DNA of 64,000 bases from Oscillospiraceae bacterium (GTDB lineage: Bacteria; Bacillota; Clostridia; Oscillospirales; Oscillospiraceae), in assembly GCA_020025175.1 (NCBI GenBank), contig JAHHSM010000004.1:1-64000 (forward strand). Reading direction: 5' to 3'. The notes beneath the pieces are model-generated. The model was not told the origin of the DNA, ran no database searches, and saw only the letters and a program-made list of their open reading frames with translations. Below, one piece after another: positions 33,544-40,545 of this stretch. A program made the translations under genes and the position numbers. The first letter of the stretch is position 1, and the number at the start of each line of letters is the position of its first letter.

Positions 33544-35328
33544 ATGAATTCTGCAACCACTTACCGCAGCCATACCTGCAACGAACTGCGCATGGACCAT
33601 GTGGGTCAGACCGTCAAGCTGGCCGGTTTTATGGACAATCTGCGTGAGGTCAGCGCAAACCTGGCCTTCGTTGTTCTGCGTGATTTTTACGGCACCACCC
33701 AGATCGTTGTGGAGGACGAAGCACAGATGCAGCTGCTGAAAGGGCTGAACAAGGAATCCACCCTCTGCGTCACCGGCACCGTGCGCGAGCGCGCCAGCAA
33801 GAACCCAAAGCAGGAAACCGGCGATATTGAAGTGGTTCCCGAAACCATTGAGGTGCTGGGCCGCTGCCAGCACAACGAGCTCCCCTTCCCTATCTCCCGC
33901 AGCCGCGAGGCAGATGAGAGTGCCCGCCTCAAGTATCGCTATCTTGATCTGCGCAATGCGGAGGTGCAGAAAAATATCGTTTTGCGTTCCAATGTGGTTG
34001 CGGCTCTGCGCAGCGCCATGACGGAAAAGGGCTTTATGGAAATCACCACGCCCATTTTGACTGCCTCTTCTCCCGAGGGTGCCCGTGACTATCTGGTTCC
34101 CTCCCGCAAGCATCCGGGCAAATTCTATGCGCTGCCTCAGGCTCCCCAGCAGTTCAAGCAGCTGCTGATGGCTTCCGGCTTTGATAAATATTTCCAGATT
34201 GCGCCCTGCTTCCGTGACGAGGATGCCCGCGGCGACCGCAGCCCCGGCGAATTCTATCAGCTGGATATGGAAATGGCTTATGCAGGTCAAGAGGACGTGT
34301 TTCCCGTTCTGGAAGACGTTCTGCCCCCCATTTTTGCAAAGTTCGGCACCTATAACACCGCTTCTTCCGCGCCCTTCCGGCGGATTCCCTATCTGGAGTC
34401 CATGGAAAAGTACGGCAGCGACAAGCCCGACCTGCGTATTGATCTGACCGTTACCGATGTGACAGAGCTGCTTTGCGACTGCGGCTTCGGTCCCTTCGAG
34501 GGCAGCACCGTCAAGGCTGTACCCGTGACCAACTTCACCGCCACCCGCAAGCAGATCGACAAGCTGTGTGCAGATGTGGAAGTACAGTCCGGCGAAAAGA
34601 CCTACTGGTTCCGGCTGGACGAAAACGGCGAAATCGTCGGCGGTATCGCAAAGTTTGTGCAGGAAAAGAAAGACGCCGTGATTGCGGCGCTCAACCTGAC
34701 ACCCAACACCTTTGTGGGCCTCACCGCAGGCAAGCTGCTCACCGCCCAAAAGACCGCGGGCGTGCTCATTAAAATGCTGCCTGCCCTGGCACCCCAGCAC
34801 ATGGACAAGGAACGCTATGAATTCTGCTGGATCGTGGACTTCCCCATGTATGAGATTGGCGAAGAGAGCGGCAAGCTGGAATTCTGCCACAATCCTTTCT
34901 CCATGCCCAACGGTGGTTTGGAAATTCTCAAAAAAGCGGCTGCCGGTGAGGTAGATCCTCTCAGCATCACCGCATGGCAGTACGATCTGGTGTGCAACGG
35001 TGTGGAGCTGTCCTCCGGCGCTGTGCGTAACCACGACCCCGAAATCATGATCGAGGCATTCAAGATGGTGGGCCTTGGCGAAGAGGATGTGAAGGCAAAG
35101 TTCCCTGCCATGTACAATGCATTCACCTATGGTGCACCTCCTCATGCAGGTATTGCTCCCGGCGTGGACCGCATGGTCATGCTGCTGAGCGCTGAGGATT
35201 CCATTCGTGAAGTCATTCCCTTCCCCATGAATAAGAATGCACAGGATCTGATGATGGGCGCGCCCGATATTGTTTCTCAGGCGCAGCTGGATGAGCTCAG
35301 CATCGCTGTTGTCAAGAACGAAGACTGA
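33544..35328 (+). CDS. aspS: aspartyl-tRNA synthetase
   Basis: A 594-residue bacterial-type AspRS: N-terminal OB-fold anticodon domain (GQTVKLAGFMDNLREVSANLAFVVLRDFYGTTQIVV), catalytic domain with motif 2 FRDEDARGDRSPGEFYQLDMEM, the GAD insertion, and motif 3 GVDRMVMLL. The AGGAG site lies before the ATG. Its last 67 coding bases (35258-35324) are duplicated 208 bases downstream beyond a structured insertion, so the present stop codon and final residue come from the inserted DNA. It shares the T-box leader with hisS. Confidence 0.98.
   Translation: MNSATTYRSHTCNELRMDHVGQTVKLAGFMDNLREVSANLAFVVLRDFYGTTQIVVEDEAQMQLLKGLNKESTLCVTGTVRERASKNPKQETGDIEVVPETIEVLGRCQHNELPFPISRSREADESARLKYRYLDLRNAEVQKNIVLRSNVVAALRSAMTEKGFMEITTPILTASSPEGARDYLVPSRKHPGKFYALPQAPQQFKQLLMASGFDKYFQIAPCFRDEDARGDRSPGEFYQLDMEMAYAGQEDVFPVLEDVLPPIFAKFGTYNTASSAPFRRIPYLESMEKYGSDKPDLRIDLTVTDVTELLCDCGFGPFEGSTVKAVPVTNFTATRKQIDKLCADVEVQSGEKTYWFRLDENGEIVGGIAKFVQEKKDAVIAALNLTPNTFVGLTAGKLLTAQKTAGVLIKMLPALAPQHMDKERYEFCWIVDFPMYEIGEESGKLEFCHNPFSMPNGGLEILKKAAAGEVDPLSITAWQYDLVCNGVELSSGAVRNHDPEIMIEAFKMVGLGEEDVKAKFPAMYNAFTYGAPPHAGIAPGVDRMVMLLSAEDSIREVIPFPMNKNAQDLMMGAPDIVSQAQLDELSIAVVKNED
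35258..35324 (+). repeat. direct repeat, copy 1: aspS 3' end
   Basis: The last 67 bases of the aspS frame before the GAC-TGA end match 35466-35532 with five substitutions, four of them synonymous and one I/V. It flanks the inserted element on its left side. Confidence 0.9.
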
Positions 35329-35465
35329 TTTTCGCGCCCATCTGCGCGCGCTGCGCGCCCTCAAGTGTTTTGCTCTGCAAAACCTTGGCGCAGGGGCAAT
35401 TCATTTGCCCCGAAGCTTATTTGATTCTTTCAGGGTTCCCAAATGGGATGCCCCATTTGGGAGCT
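35325..35465 (+). mobile_element. 141-base structured palindromic element, copy A (after aspS)
   Basis: Four hairpins in a row: GCGCGC/GCGCGC (35344-35358); CAAG-GTTTTGC/GCAAAAC-CTTG (35362-35387); GGGGCAA-TTCAT-TTGCCCC (35393-35411); then CAGGGTTCCC (35431-35440) leading into CCCAAATGGG/CCCATTTGGG (35438-35461). The same order of motifs occurs in the element after rnhA, with different but compensating stem bases. It encodes no protein. The flanking 67-base duplication suggests insertion with a long target duplication. Confidence 0.75.
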
Positions 35466-35532
35466 GCGCGCCCGATGTTGTCTCCCAAGCACAGCTGGAT
35501 GAGCTCAGCATCGCTGTTGTCAAGAACGAAGA
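35466..35532 (+). repeat. direct repeat, copy 2: displaced aspS 3' end
   Basis: This copy still reads APDVVSQAQLDELSIAVV... and continues KNEEN to a TAA at 35537-35539, so it looks like the ancestral end of aspS cut off by the element. It has no ribosome site or start of its own. Confidence 0.9.
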
Positions 35533-35561
35533 AAACTAACTGCTTTTTATGATGGATGATA

Positions 35562-35610
35562 CCCCCCACGCTCTCACTTTGTGCGAGTGTGGGGGGCATT
35601 ATTTGTTCCA
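35562..35610 (+). terminator. terminator of the hisS-aspS operon
   Basis: CCCCCCACGCTCTCAC pairs with GTGCGAGTGTGGGGGG (35562-35596, with mismatches), followed by CATTATTTGTT. It lies just beyond the displaced aspS end, as expected for the original operon terminator. Confidence 0.75.
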
Positions 35611-35687
35611 TTTCTTTTATTTCTCAAACATAAAACTAAAAAGCGCAACCTTACGTTAAGTCAAAAGCAAACACTCAAGATGTACGA

Positions 35688-35843
35688 TCATTCACTCTGC
35701 TTATTGATATAATTTTCTTCTGCCTGCTGCTGTAAAGCAGCAAGATCTACGGAAAGGGTATGAAGCGTTTGAATGGTATCAGTAATGGCATTGAACAGCA
35801 GCGTATATTCTCTAGTGAGATAATCGGGATGTTTCATTTGCAT
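35688..35843 (-). CDS. small hypothetical protein (51 aa)
   Basis: An ATG at 35843 preceded by AAGGAGG opens a 51-codon frame reading MQMKHPDYLTREYTLLFNAI..., ending NYINKQSE and TGA. It is mostly helical and polar with a Q-rich segment, has no signal peptide or membrane helix, and matches no family I know. The strong ribosome site and a TATAGT -10-like box upstream (35884-35889) argue that it is real. It stands alone between the aspS terminator and the candidate non-coding RNA. Confidence 0.65.
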   Translation of the reverse strand: MQMKHPDYLTREYTLLFNAITDTIQTLHTLSVDLAALQQQAEENYINKQSE

Positions 35844-36010
35844 TGCTATGATTCCTCCTTAAAATCCAATCTGTGATGTATGTACTATACCCGACAAAAC
35901 CTAAAAAAGATGTCGATTTTCTGTAGGAAACGGTTTTTTTATGATATATAATAGCAAAATCGAACCATTCAGTGGGAATTTAGCCGCATATAAAATGGAT
36001 TTCTGCTTTA

Positions 36011-36341
36011 GAAAAAAAGTAATCCCCCAGCCATTCACATGACTGGGGGATTACTGCATTTCGATTTCCAATGGACAATACCTACGCTTTCTATAAAATC
36101 TATAACAAGCAAATGTTGCTATTCAGAATTGCGTGCTCTCAAAAATCTTTTCGTTTTCCATACGTTTCTCTACAAACCTTCATAGGTGCGCTCTTGACAC
36201 ACATTGCTTATATCAAGCTGGTTTGGAACTTCTGGTGCGAATTGAAAATTTCTGTCGGCTTTCGCAGTTCCTGCTTCTTAGTCGTTGGAAGAAGCTACCT
36301 CAACCGGATCTTTGGAATCACCCCTTTCTCTTGTTCTTTCT
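36011..36341 (-). ncRNA. candidate non-coding RNA of about 325 nt
   Basis: On the minus strand a near-consensus promoter (36348-36376) is followed by about 325 bases without a credible gene, ending in a perfect 13-bp terminator stem and a T run. Internal stems include GCTTCTT/AAGAAGC, GGAACT-GCGAA/TTCGC-AGTTCC, CTTGA/TCAAG and ACCT/AGGT. It lacks the hallmarks of tmRNA, RNase P RNA and SRP RNA. A short frame reading GDSKDPVEVASSND then stop exists but has no start. It could be a new regulatory RNA or a decayed repeat. Confidence 0.5.
36018..36055 (-). terminator. minus-strand terminator of the candidate ncRNA
   Basis: AGTAATCCCCCAG (36018-36030) and CTGGGGGATTACT (36043-36055) form a perfect 13-bp stem. 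On the minus strand it is followed directly by a T run (bases 36012-36018 are A on the plus strand). Confidence 0.85.
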
Positions 36342-36347
36342 GTCTAT

Positions 36348-36376
36348 AATATACTACAATTCCTTATTTTTGTCAA
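36348..36376 (-). promoter_or_regulatory. promoter of the candidate ncRNA
   Basis: On the minus strand TTGACA (36371-36376), a 17-base spacer and TATATT (36348-36353). Confidence 0.7.
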
Positions 36377-36485
36377 TTGCATTTGTATATTTTTACCCGT
36401 TCTGTTTTCAACAAATTGAACTGTTTTCTTTTGTTGACGATTACCAAAGCACCTCTGTTTTGCGTCATACCGTCCTGAAAAAGCA

Positions 36486-36524
36486 CCCAAAAACTACACC
36501 TGCCGCCATTGGAGCGGCAGGTGT
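36486..36524 (-). terminator. terminator of the DUF1538/P-II operon
   Basis: On the minus strand ACACCTGCCGC and GCGGCAGGTGT (36496-36524) form a perfect 11-bp stem followed by AGTTTTTGGG. It begins 10 bases after the P-II-like stop. Confidence 0.88.
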
Positions 36525-36533
36525 ACCATCTGT

Positions 36534-37211
36534 TCAGTTCAAATGCGCCGTCTGCTCGATTGGCAGAGAATACATAATGGCATGGGCATCTGCCGCGCCG
36601 CCGTGCACGGCATCCACACGCTCCATAATTGCATTGCGCTCGCCCCGACTCGCCACAATCAGAATCAATTCACGCTCACCGGCAAAAGTCGGTCCGCCAA
36701 AGGATTCGTGCTCCTTGCTGCGCATAATATGGCTGCGCACCACCGTGCCGCCGCGAGCACCCGCTTCTTTTGCCGTGGTCATCACCGCCTCGGTATAGCC
36801 CTGATCCACCGCAATCATAATCATACTCTGCTTGATGCCTTTATCCATGGTACTTCCCTCCTCTTCGGAAACCGCAGTTTGACTCAGCAACATATTGGCG
36901 GCCTTCATACTCGCTGCCGTCAAGGGCAGCACACACATAATTCCCTTTGTATGGGCTGTGCTCAAGCCTTCACGATGAATCATATCCACAAGATTTTCAG
37001 CCGATTTACGGTTGGTGGGACTAATCAGCACATCACGCTCCGATGTACCGATGCCTAAAATATCCAGCAAGTCAGAAGATGCCGTCCCCTCACCGCTCAG
37101 GCGGTAATGAAATTCAATCCCCATCTTTTCATAGACACGGGTGACTTTTTCCGCACCACCACGCTCAACAACTGTAAAAACAACGCACAGCGGCGTTTTT
37201 CTTCCGCCCAT
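36534..37211 (-). CDS. P-II-like regulatory protein with two tandem domains
   Basis: A 225-residue protein made of two related ferredoxin-like halves. The second half (MIMIAVDQGYTEAVMTTAKEAGARGGTVVRSHIM...GERELILIVASRGERNAIMERV) resembles P-II/GlnK-like proteins that sense nucleotides and control transporters. The ATG at 37211 overlaps the stop of the DUF1538 gene (TGATG), with AGGAGG seven bases ahead. The strict coupling suggests it regulates that membrane protein. It lacks an obvious T-loop tyrosine, so covalent modification as in GlnB is unlikely. Confidence 0.82.
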   Translation of the reverse strand: MGGRKTPLCVVFTVVERGGAEKVTRVYEKMGIEFHYRLSGEGTASSDLLDILGIGTSERDVLISPTNRKSAENLVDMIHREGLSTAHTKGIMCVLPLTAASMKAANMLLSQTAVSEEEGSTMDKGIKQSMIMIAVDQGYTEAVMTTAKEAGARGGTVVRSHIMRSKEHESFGGPTFAGERELILIVASRGERNAIMERVDAVHGGAADAHAIMYSLPIEQTAHLN

Positions 37212-38746
37212 CACGCCACCTCCTCATCGTCATACTCATCATCATAATACGCAATCCCCGACAGTGCCGGCTCCGGAATCGTTGCCAATCTGCGCTCCTT
37301 GCGTACACCCAGATATCCCATCATCTGAATGGTGATCAGGGGTGTCATGGCAACCATGGCAACAATGCCAAAGGCATCCGTCATGATATCGCCGCCCAGC
37401 GCACCGCAGGCGCCCATGGCCAGGGGCAGCAGAAATGTGGTTGTCATGGGTCCGGAGGCCACACCGCCGGAGTCGAAGGCAATATTTGTATAAAGCTGGG
37501 GCACCATAAAGGTAAGGCCCAGCGCCGCAATATAGCCGGGAATCAAAAGTGCCAGAATGGGGAAGCCCGTCAAAATACGCACCATGGCAAGGCCCACAGA
37601 TACAGCAACACCGATGCTCATGGCATGCATCATGGCATGATGGGAAACAGAACCGTTGGATACCTCCTCGACTTGCTTTGCAAGAATCTGCACCGCAGGC
37701 TCTGCACGCACAATGAAGAACCCCACCAGCATCCCCACAAATATCAGAAGCCATGATGCCGATCCCTGCGCCAGTCCTCCGCCGATGAGCTGCCCGGCAG
37801 GCATAAAGCCCACGTTCACCCCTGTCAGAAACATGACAAGACCAAGATAGGTATATAAAAGACCCATTGCCATTTTCCCCAGCTGATGCCTGCGAAAGCG
37901 GTGGGTAATCAGCTGAAAAACCAAAAATACCACAATCACGGGCAGCACCGCAGTCAGCACTTCCTCGGCATACACAGGCACTGCACGCATAAATTCCCGT
38001 GCCGCATCCTGCGTGGTGAGAATCTCTCCCAAGGGGGTCATGTGATAATCGCCGCTTTCCGGCTTATAAAATACACCCAGCAGCATGACCGCAAGAATCG
38101 GTCCCACAGAGCCGAGAGAAACAAAGCCAAAGCTGTCGGAGCCGGAGTTTTTATCGTTTCGCATGGATGCCATACCCACACCCAGCGCCATGATAAAAGG
38201 CACTGTGATCGGACCGGTAGTTACACCGCCGGAATCGAAGGCAACGCAGAGAAAATTCCCCGGCGTAAAAAAGGCAAGCATAAAAACAGCACCATAGCAA
38301 ACAAGAAGCACCTGTGACAGGCGCACTTTCAATCGGATGCGCAGCATGGCACCCATCAGTGCCACACCCACACCCAATGCCACCGCCAAAATCAGCACCA
38401 TATTGGGAATACTTTGAATCTGGTGGGCCAGCACTTGCAAATCAGGCTCGGCAATGGTCACCACCATACCCAGCACAAAGCAGACCAAAAGCGGAAGGAT
38501 CAGCTTTTTTCGCTTTGCCAGCTCGATACCGACACCCTCACCCATGGGCAGCATGGAAATATCGACACCGAGGGTAAAAAGCCCCAAACCCACAACCAGC
38601 AAAATGGCACCAAATAAAAACAGCACCAGTGCACCCGGTGTGATGGGCGCAATAGATACACTCAGCAGCAGCACGATGGCCGTGATGGGCACAACGGAGG
38701 CCAATGCTTCATTTGTTTTTTCCTGTAATGCGTACAATGCTCTCAA
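37211..38746 (-). CDS. DUF1538 family membrane transport-like protein
   Basis: An integral membrane protein of about 511 residues with roughly 12 helices. It consists of two repeats, each with an AFDSGGVT(S)GP(I/M)T motif (FLCVAFDSGGVTTGPITVPF and YTNIAFDSGGVASGPMTTTF) and a PxxEPxVQ(V)LAxQV motif. This inverted or tandem repeat design is typical of secondary transporters; substrate unknown. A TTG start at 38746, after AAGGAGAAGGGGA, is preferred: the longer frame to 38848 would include a terminator hairpin. Coupled to the P-II-like gene. Confidence 0.85.
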   Translation of the reverse strand: MRALYALQEKTNEALASVVPITAIVLLLSVSIAPITPGALVLFLFGAILLVVGLGLFTLGVDISMLPMGEGVGIELAKRKKLILPLLVCFVLGMVVTIAEPDLQVLAHQIQSIPNMVLILAVALGVGVALMGAMLRIRLKVRLSQVLLVCYGAVFMLAFFTPGNFLCVAFDSGGVTTGPITVPFIMALGVGMASMRNDKNSGSDSFGFVSLGSVGPILAVMLLGVFYKPESGDYHMTPLGEILTTQDAAREFMRAVPVYAEEVLTAVLPVIVVFLVFQLITHRFRRHQLGKMAMGLLYTYLGLVMFLTGVNVGFMPAGQLIGGGLAQGSASWLLIFVGMLVGFFIVRAEPAVQILAKQVEEVSNGSVSHHAMMHAMSIGVAVSVGLAMVRILTGFPILALLIPGYIAALGLTFMVPQLYTNIAFDSGGVASGPMTTTFLLPLAMGACGALGGDIMTDAFGIVAMVAMTPLITIQMMGYLGVRKERRLATIPEPALSGIAYYDDEYDDEEVA

Positions 38747-38797
38747 ATGCTCTCCCCTTCTCCTTTTCGAAAAGAACGCCGCCCCCATTTTTTCAAA

Positions 38798-38826
38798 TAA
38801 AAAAATCCATGCCGAAAAAGCATGGA
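38798..38826 (-). terminator. terminator hairpin in the leader of the DUF1538/P-II operon
   Basis: On the minus strand TCCATGC and GCATGGA (38806-38826) form a stem with a 7-base loop, followed by TTTTTTTATTTG. It lies upstream of the gene and downstream of its likely promoter, which suggests transcription attenuation. Confidence 0.7.
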
Positions 38827-38933
38827 CACATCCTTGCAGGATACACAACCAATATCATACGGCAGCGCAAACGTAATTCGCAAATCTGTGCGACAACTTT
38901 TGTGGCAGTTCTTTTCGTACTTTTCTCATCAAT

Positions 38934-38962
38934 AGGATAGCATATTTTCTTCCTCTTCGCAA
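38934..38962 (-). promoter_or_regulatory. predicted promoter of the DUF1538/P-II operon
   Basis: On the minus strand TTGCGA (38957-38962), a 17-base spacer and TATCCT (38934-38939). The leader of about 185 bases that follows contains the terminator at 38798-38826 and a 24-codon frame (MRKVRKELPQKLSHRF..., from 38929) without a clear ribosome site. Together with the start region of the next gene this covers the 38747-39071 gap; nothing else is seen in it. Confidence 0.5.
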
Positions 38963-39071
38963 GGAATTTCCCATCCTGCCGCTGCCCTTGCTTTGTATCC
39001 TAAAAAAGGATTGTTTCTTCTCCGGTTTGATGTAAAATAGAGAGGAAATCCACATGCAGGAGGTCGTTCAG

Positions 39072-40244
39072 ATGCCCAAGTTTTCAAGCACATTTATTTT
39101 ATGTATGTTTTGCGCAGTTTTGCTTTGCAGCTGCAATTTATCCACAAATTCCACACCATGGACGGAAAAAAACCCCTCAAATCCTCCCGAAATGCCCATT
39201 CCTGCGCCAAAACCCTCAGCAGAACAACTGTGGATCGAGAAAAAACTTTCCACAATGTCCACAGAGGAAAAGGTGGGGCAGCTCTTTTTTGTGCGCCATC
39301 ATGAGGAAACGGCAGCCGATGCCGCGGCGTATCATCTGGGCGGTGTACTGCTGTTCGGACGGGACTTCAAAGGCAAAACCTATGAGGAAGTCTGCGCAAT
39401 GACACAAACCCTTCAGGCATCCGCCCGCATCCCCCTGTTGATCGGTGCCGATGAGGAGGGCGGCACTGTGGTGCGTGCCAGCTCCAATTCAAACCTGCGC
39501 AGCAGCAAATTTGCAGCGCCGCAGATGGTCTATCAAAAAGGCGGGCTGGATGCCCTCGCCGCAGATGCCCGTGACAAATCCGACTTTCTCCTTGCCCTCG
39601 GTGTCAACGTAAACCTCGCCCCCGTGTGTGATTTATCCGCAAATACCGGAGATTATATATATGCACGCACTCTGGGCCTTTCCCCCGAAAAAACGGCAGA
39701 GGGAATTTCTTCCATTGTGACAGCAATGAAAGCGCAGCATATCGGCAGTGTCTTAAAGCATTTTCCGGGATACGGCGGCAATGCGGACACCCACACCGGC
39801 ACCGCCTTGGACACACGCCCCTATGAAACCTTTCTCAACGGCGACTTTCTCCCCTTTCGTGCCGGAATAGATGCCGGTGCCGACAGCGTTCTCGTTTCGC
39901 ACAATATTGTTCAGTGCATGGACGAAACCCTCCCTGCCTCCCTCTCCGCTCCGGTGCACGAGATCCTCCGCAAAGAGCTGCACTTTGAGGGCGTAATTAT
40001 GACCGACGATCTTGCGATGGATGCCCTTGCTGCCTACTGCACCGATGAGATGCAGGGTGCGCTTGCCGTTCTTGCCATACAGGCAGGCAATGACATGATC
40101 ATTACCACCGACTACAAAAACCAGATTTCGGCGGTGATTGCCGCTGTAAAAAGCGGCACCATTTCGCAAGCACAGCTGGATGCGTCCGTTGCGCGGATTT
40201 TAAAATGGAAAATTGATTTGGGACTCATCGAGGCTGCTCCATGA
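39072..40244 (+). CDS. GH3 beta-N-acetylhexosaminidase-like lipoprotein (NagZ type)
   Basis: A 390-residue secreted lipoprotein. The signal peptide ends in the lipobox LLCSC, then a proline-rich linker, then a GH3 domain (about 50-385). The KHFPGYGGNADTHTG loop carries the Asp-His acid/base dyad, and VIMTDDLAMDAL holds the nucleophile region. It probably trims GlcNAc from peptidoglycan fragments at the cell surface. The ATG at 39072 follows CAGGAGG; the ATG at 39054 is weaker. It overlaps the GIY-YIG gene by four bases. Confidence 0.9.
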   Translation: MPKFSSTFILCMFCAVLLCSCNLSTNSTPWTEKNPSNPPEMPIPAPKPSAEQLWIEKKLSTMSTEEKVGQLFFVRHHEETAADAAAYHLGGVLLFGRDFKGKTYEEVCAMTQTLQASARIPLLIGADEEGGTVVRASSNSNLRSSKFAAPQMVYQKGGLDALAADARDKSDFLLALGVNVNLAPVCDLSANTGDYIYARTLGLSPEKTAEGISSIVTAMKAQHIGSVLKHFPGYGGNADTHTGTALDTRPYETFLNGDFLPFRAGIDAGADSVLVSHNIVQCMDETLPASLSAPVHEILRKELHFEGVIMTDDLAMDALAAYCTDEMQGALAVLAIQAGNDMIITTDYKNQISAVIAAVKSGTISQAQLDASVARILKWKIDLGLIEAAP

Positions 40245-40486
40245 GCTGGTATGTGTATATTCTCCGCTGTAGTGACGATACGCTCTACACCGGCTCGACC
40301 AACAATTTAGAAAAACGCCTTGCCGCTCATAACAGCGGCCAGGGCGCAAAATATACCCGTGTGCGCAGACCCTGTGTCATGGTGTATCACGAAGGGGCGG
40401 AAGATCGCTCCGCCGCCTTGCGGCGGGAAAACGCCATTAAAAAACTGCGCCGTGCCGATAAGATACTGCTGATTGAAAAGGGATAA
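40241..40486 (+). CDS. GIY-YIG domain protein (UPF0213/YhbQ type)
   Basis: An 81-residue single-domain GIY-YIG nuclease-like protein: WYVYILRCSDDTLYTGSTNNLEKRLAAHNSGQGAKYTRVRRP, with the catalytic-type tyrosine, arginine (KRL) and later glutamate (RRENAIKKL). Such proteins are widespread; cellular role unclear. It starts within the last codon of the preceding gene (ATGA overlap). The promoter of nadE lies inside its 3' end. Confidence 0.92.
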   Translation: MSWYVYILRCSDDTLYTGSTNNLEKRLAAHNSGQGAKYTRVRRPCVMVYHEGAEDRSAALRRENAIKKLRRADKILLIEKG

Positions 40487-40501
40487 AAAACGCAGTATAA
40501 T
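40473..40501 (+). promoter_or_regulatory. predicted promoter of nadE
   Basis: TTGAAA (40473-40478), 17-base spacer, TATAAT (40496-40501), followed by GAAGGAGGAG before the nadE ATG. Confidence 0.7.
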
Positions 40502-40545
40502 ATAGAGTAAGATATTTTTAATTTCACGAAGGAGGAGTTCTTTCT

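Noticed and set aside
36071..36349. 92-residue plus-strand frame
   Set aside because: No ribosome site, atypical composition, and fully within the predicted minus-strand RNA.
36133..36798. 221-residue plus-strand frame spanning the candidate RNA and the P-II gene
   Set aside because: Half of it is antisense to the P-II-like gene and it crosses two minus-strand terminators and a promoter; no ribosome site.
39138..39146. Perfect DnaA box TTATCCACA
   Set aside because: It lies alone within the signal-peptide region of the GH3 lipoprotein gene, 14 kb from oriC; a single 9-mer occurs by chance and no cluster surrounds it.
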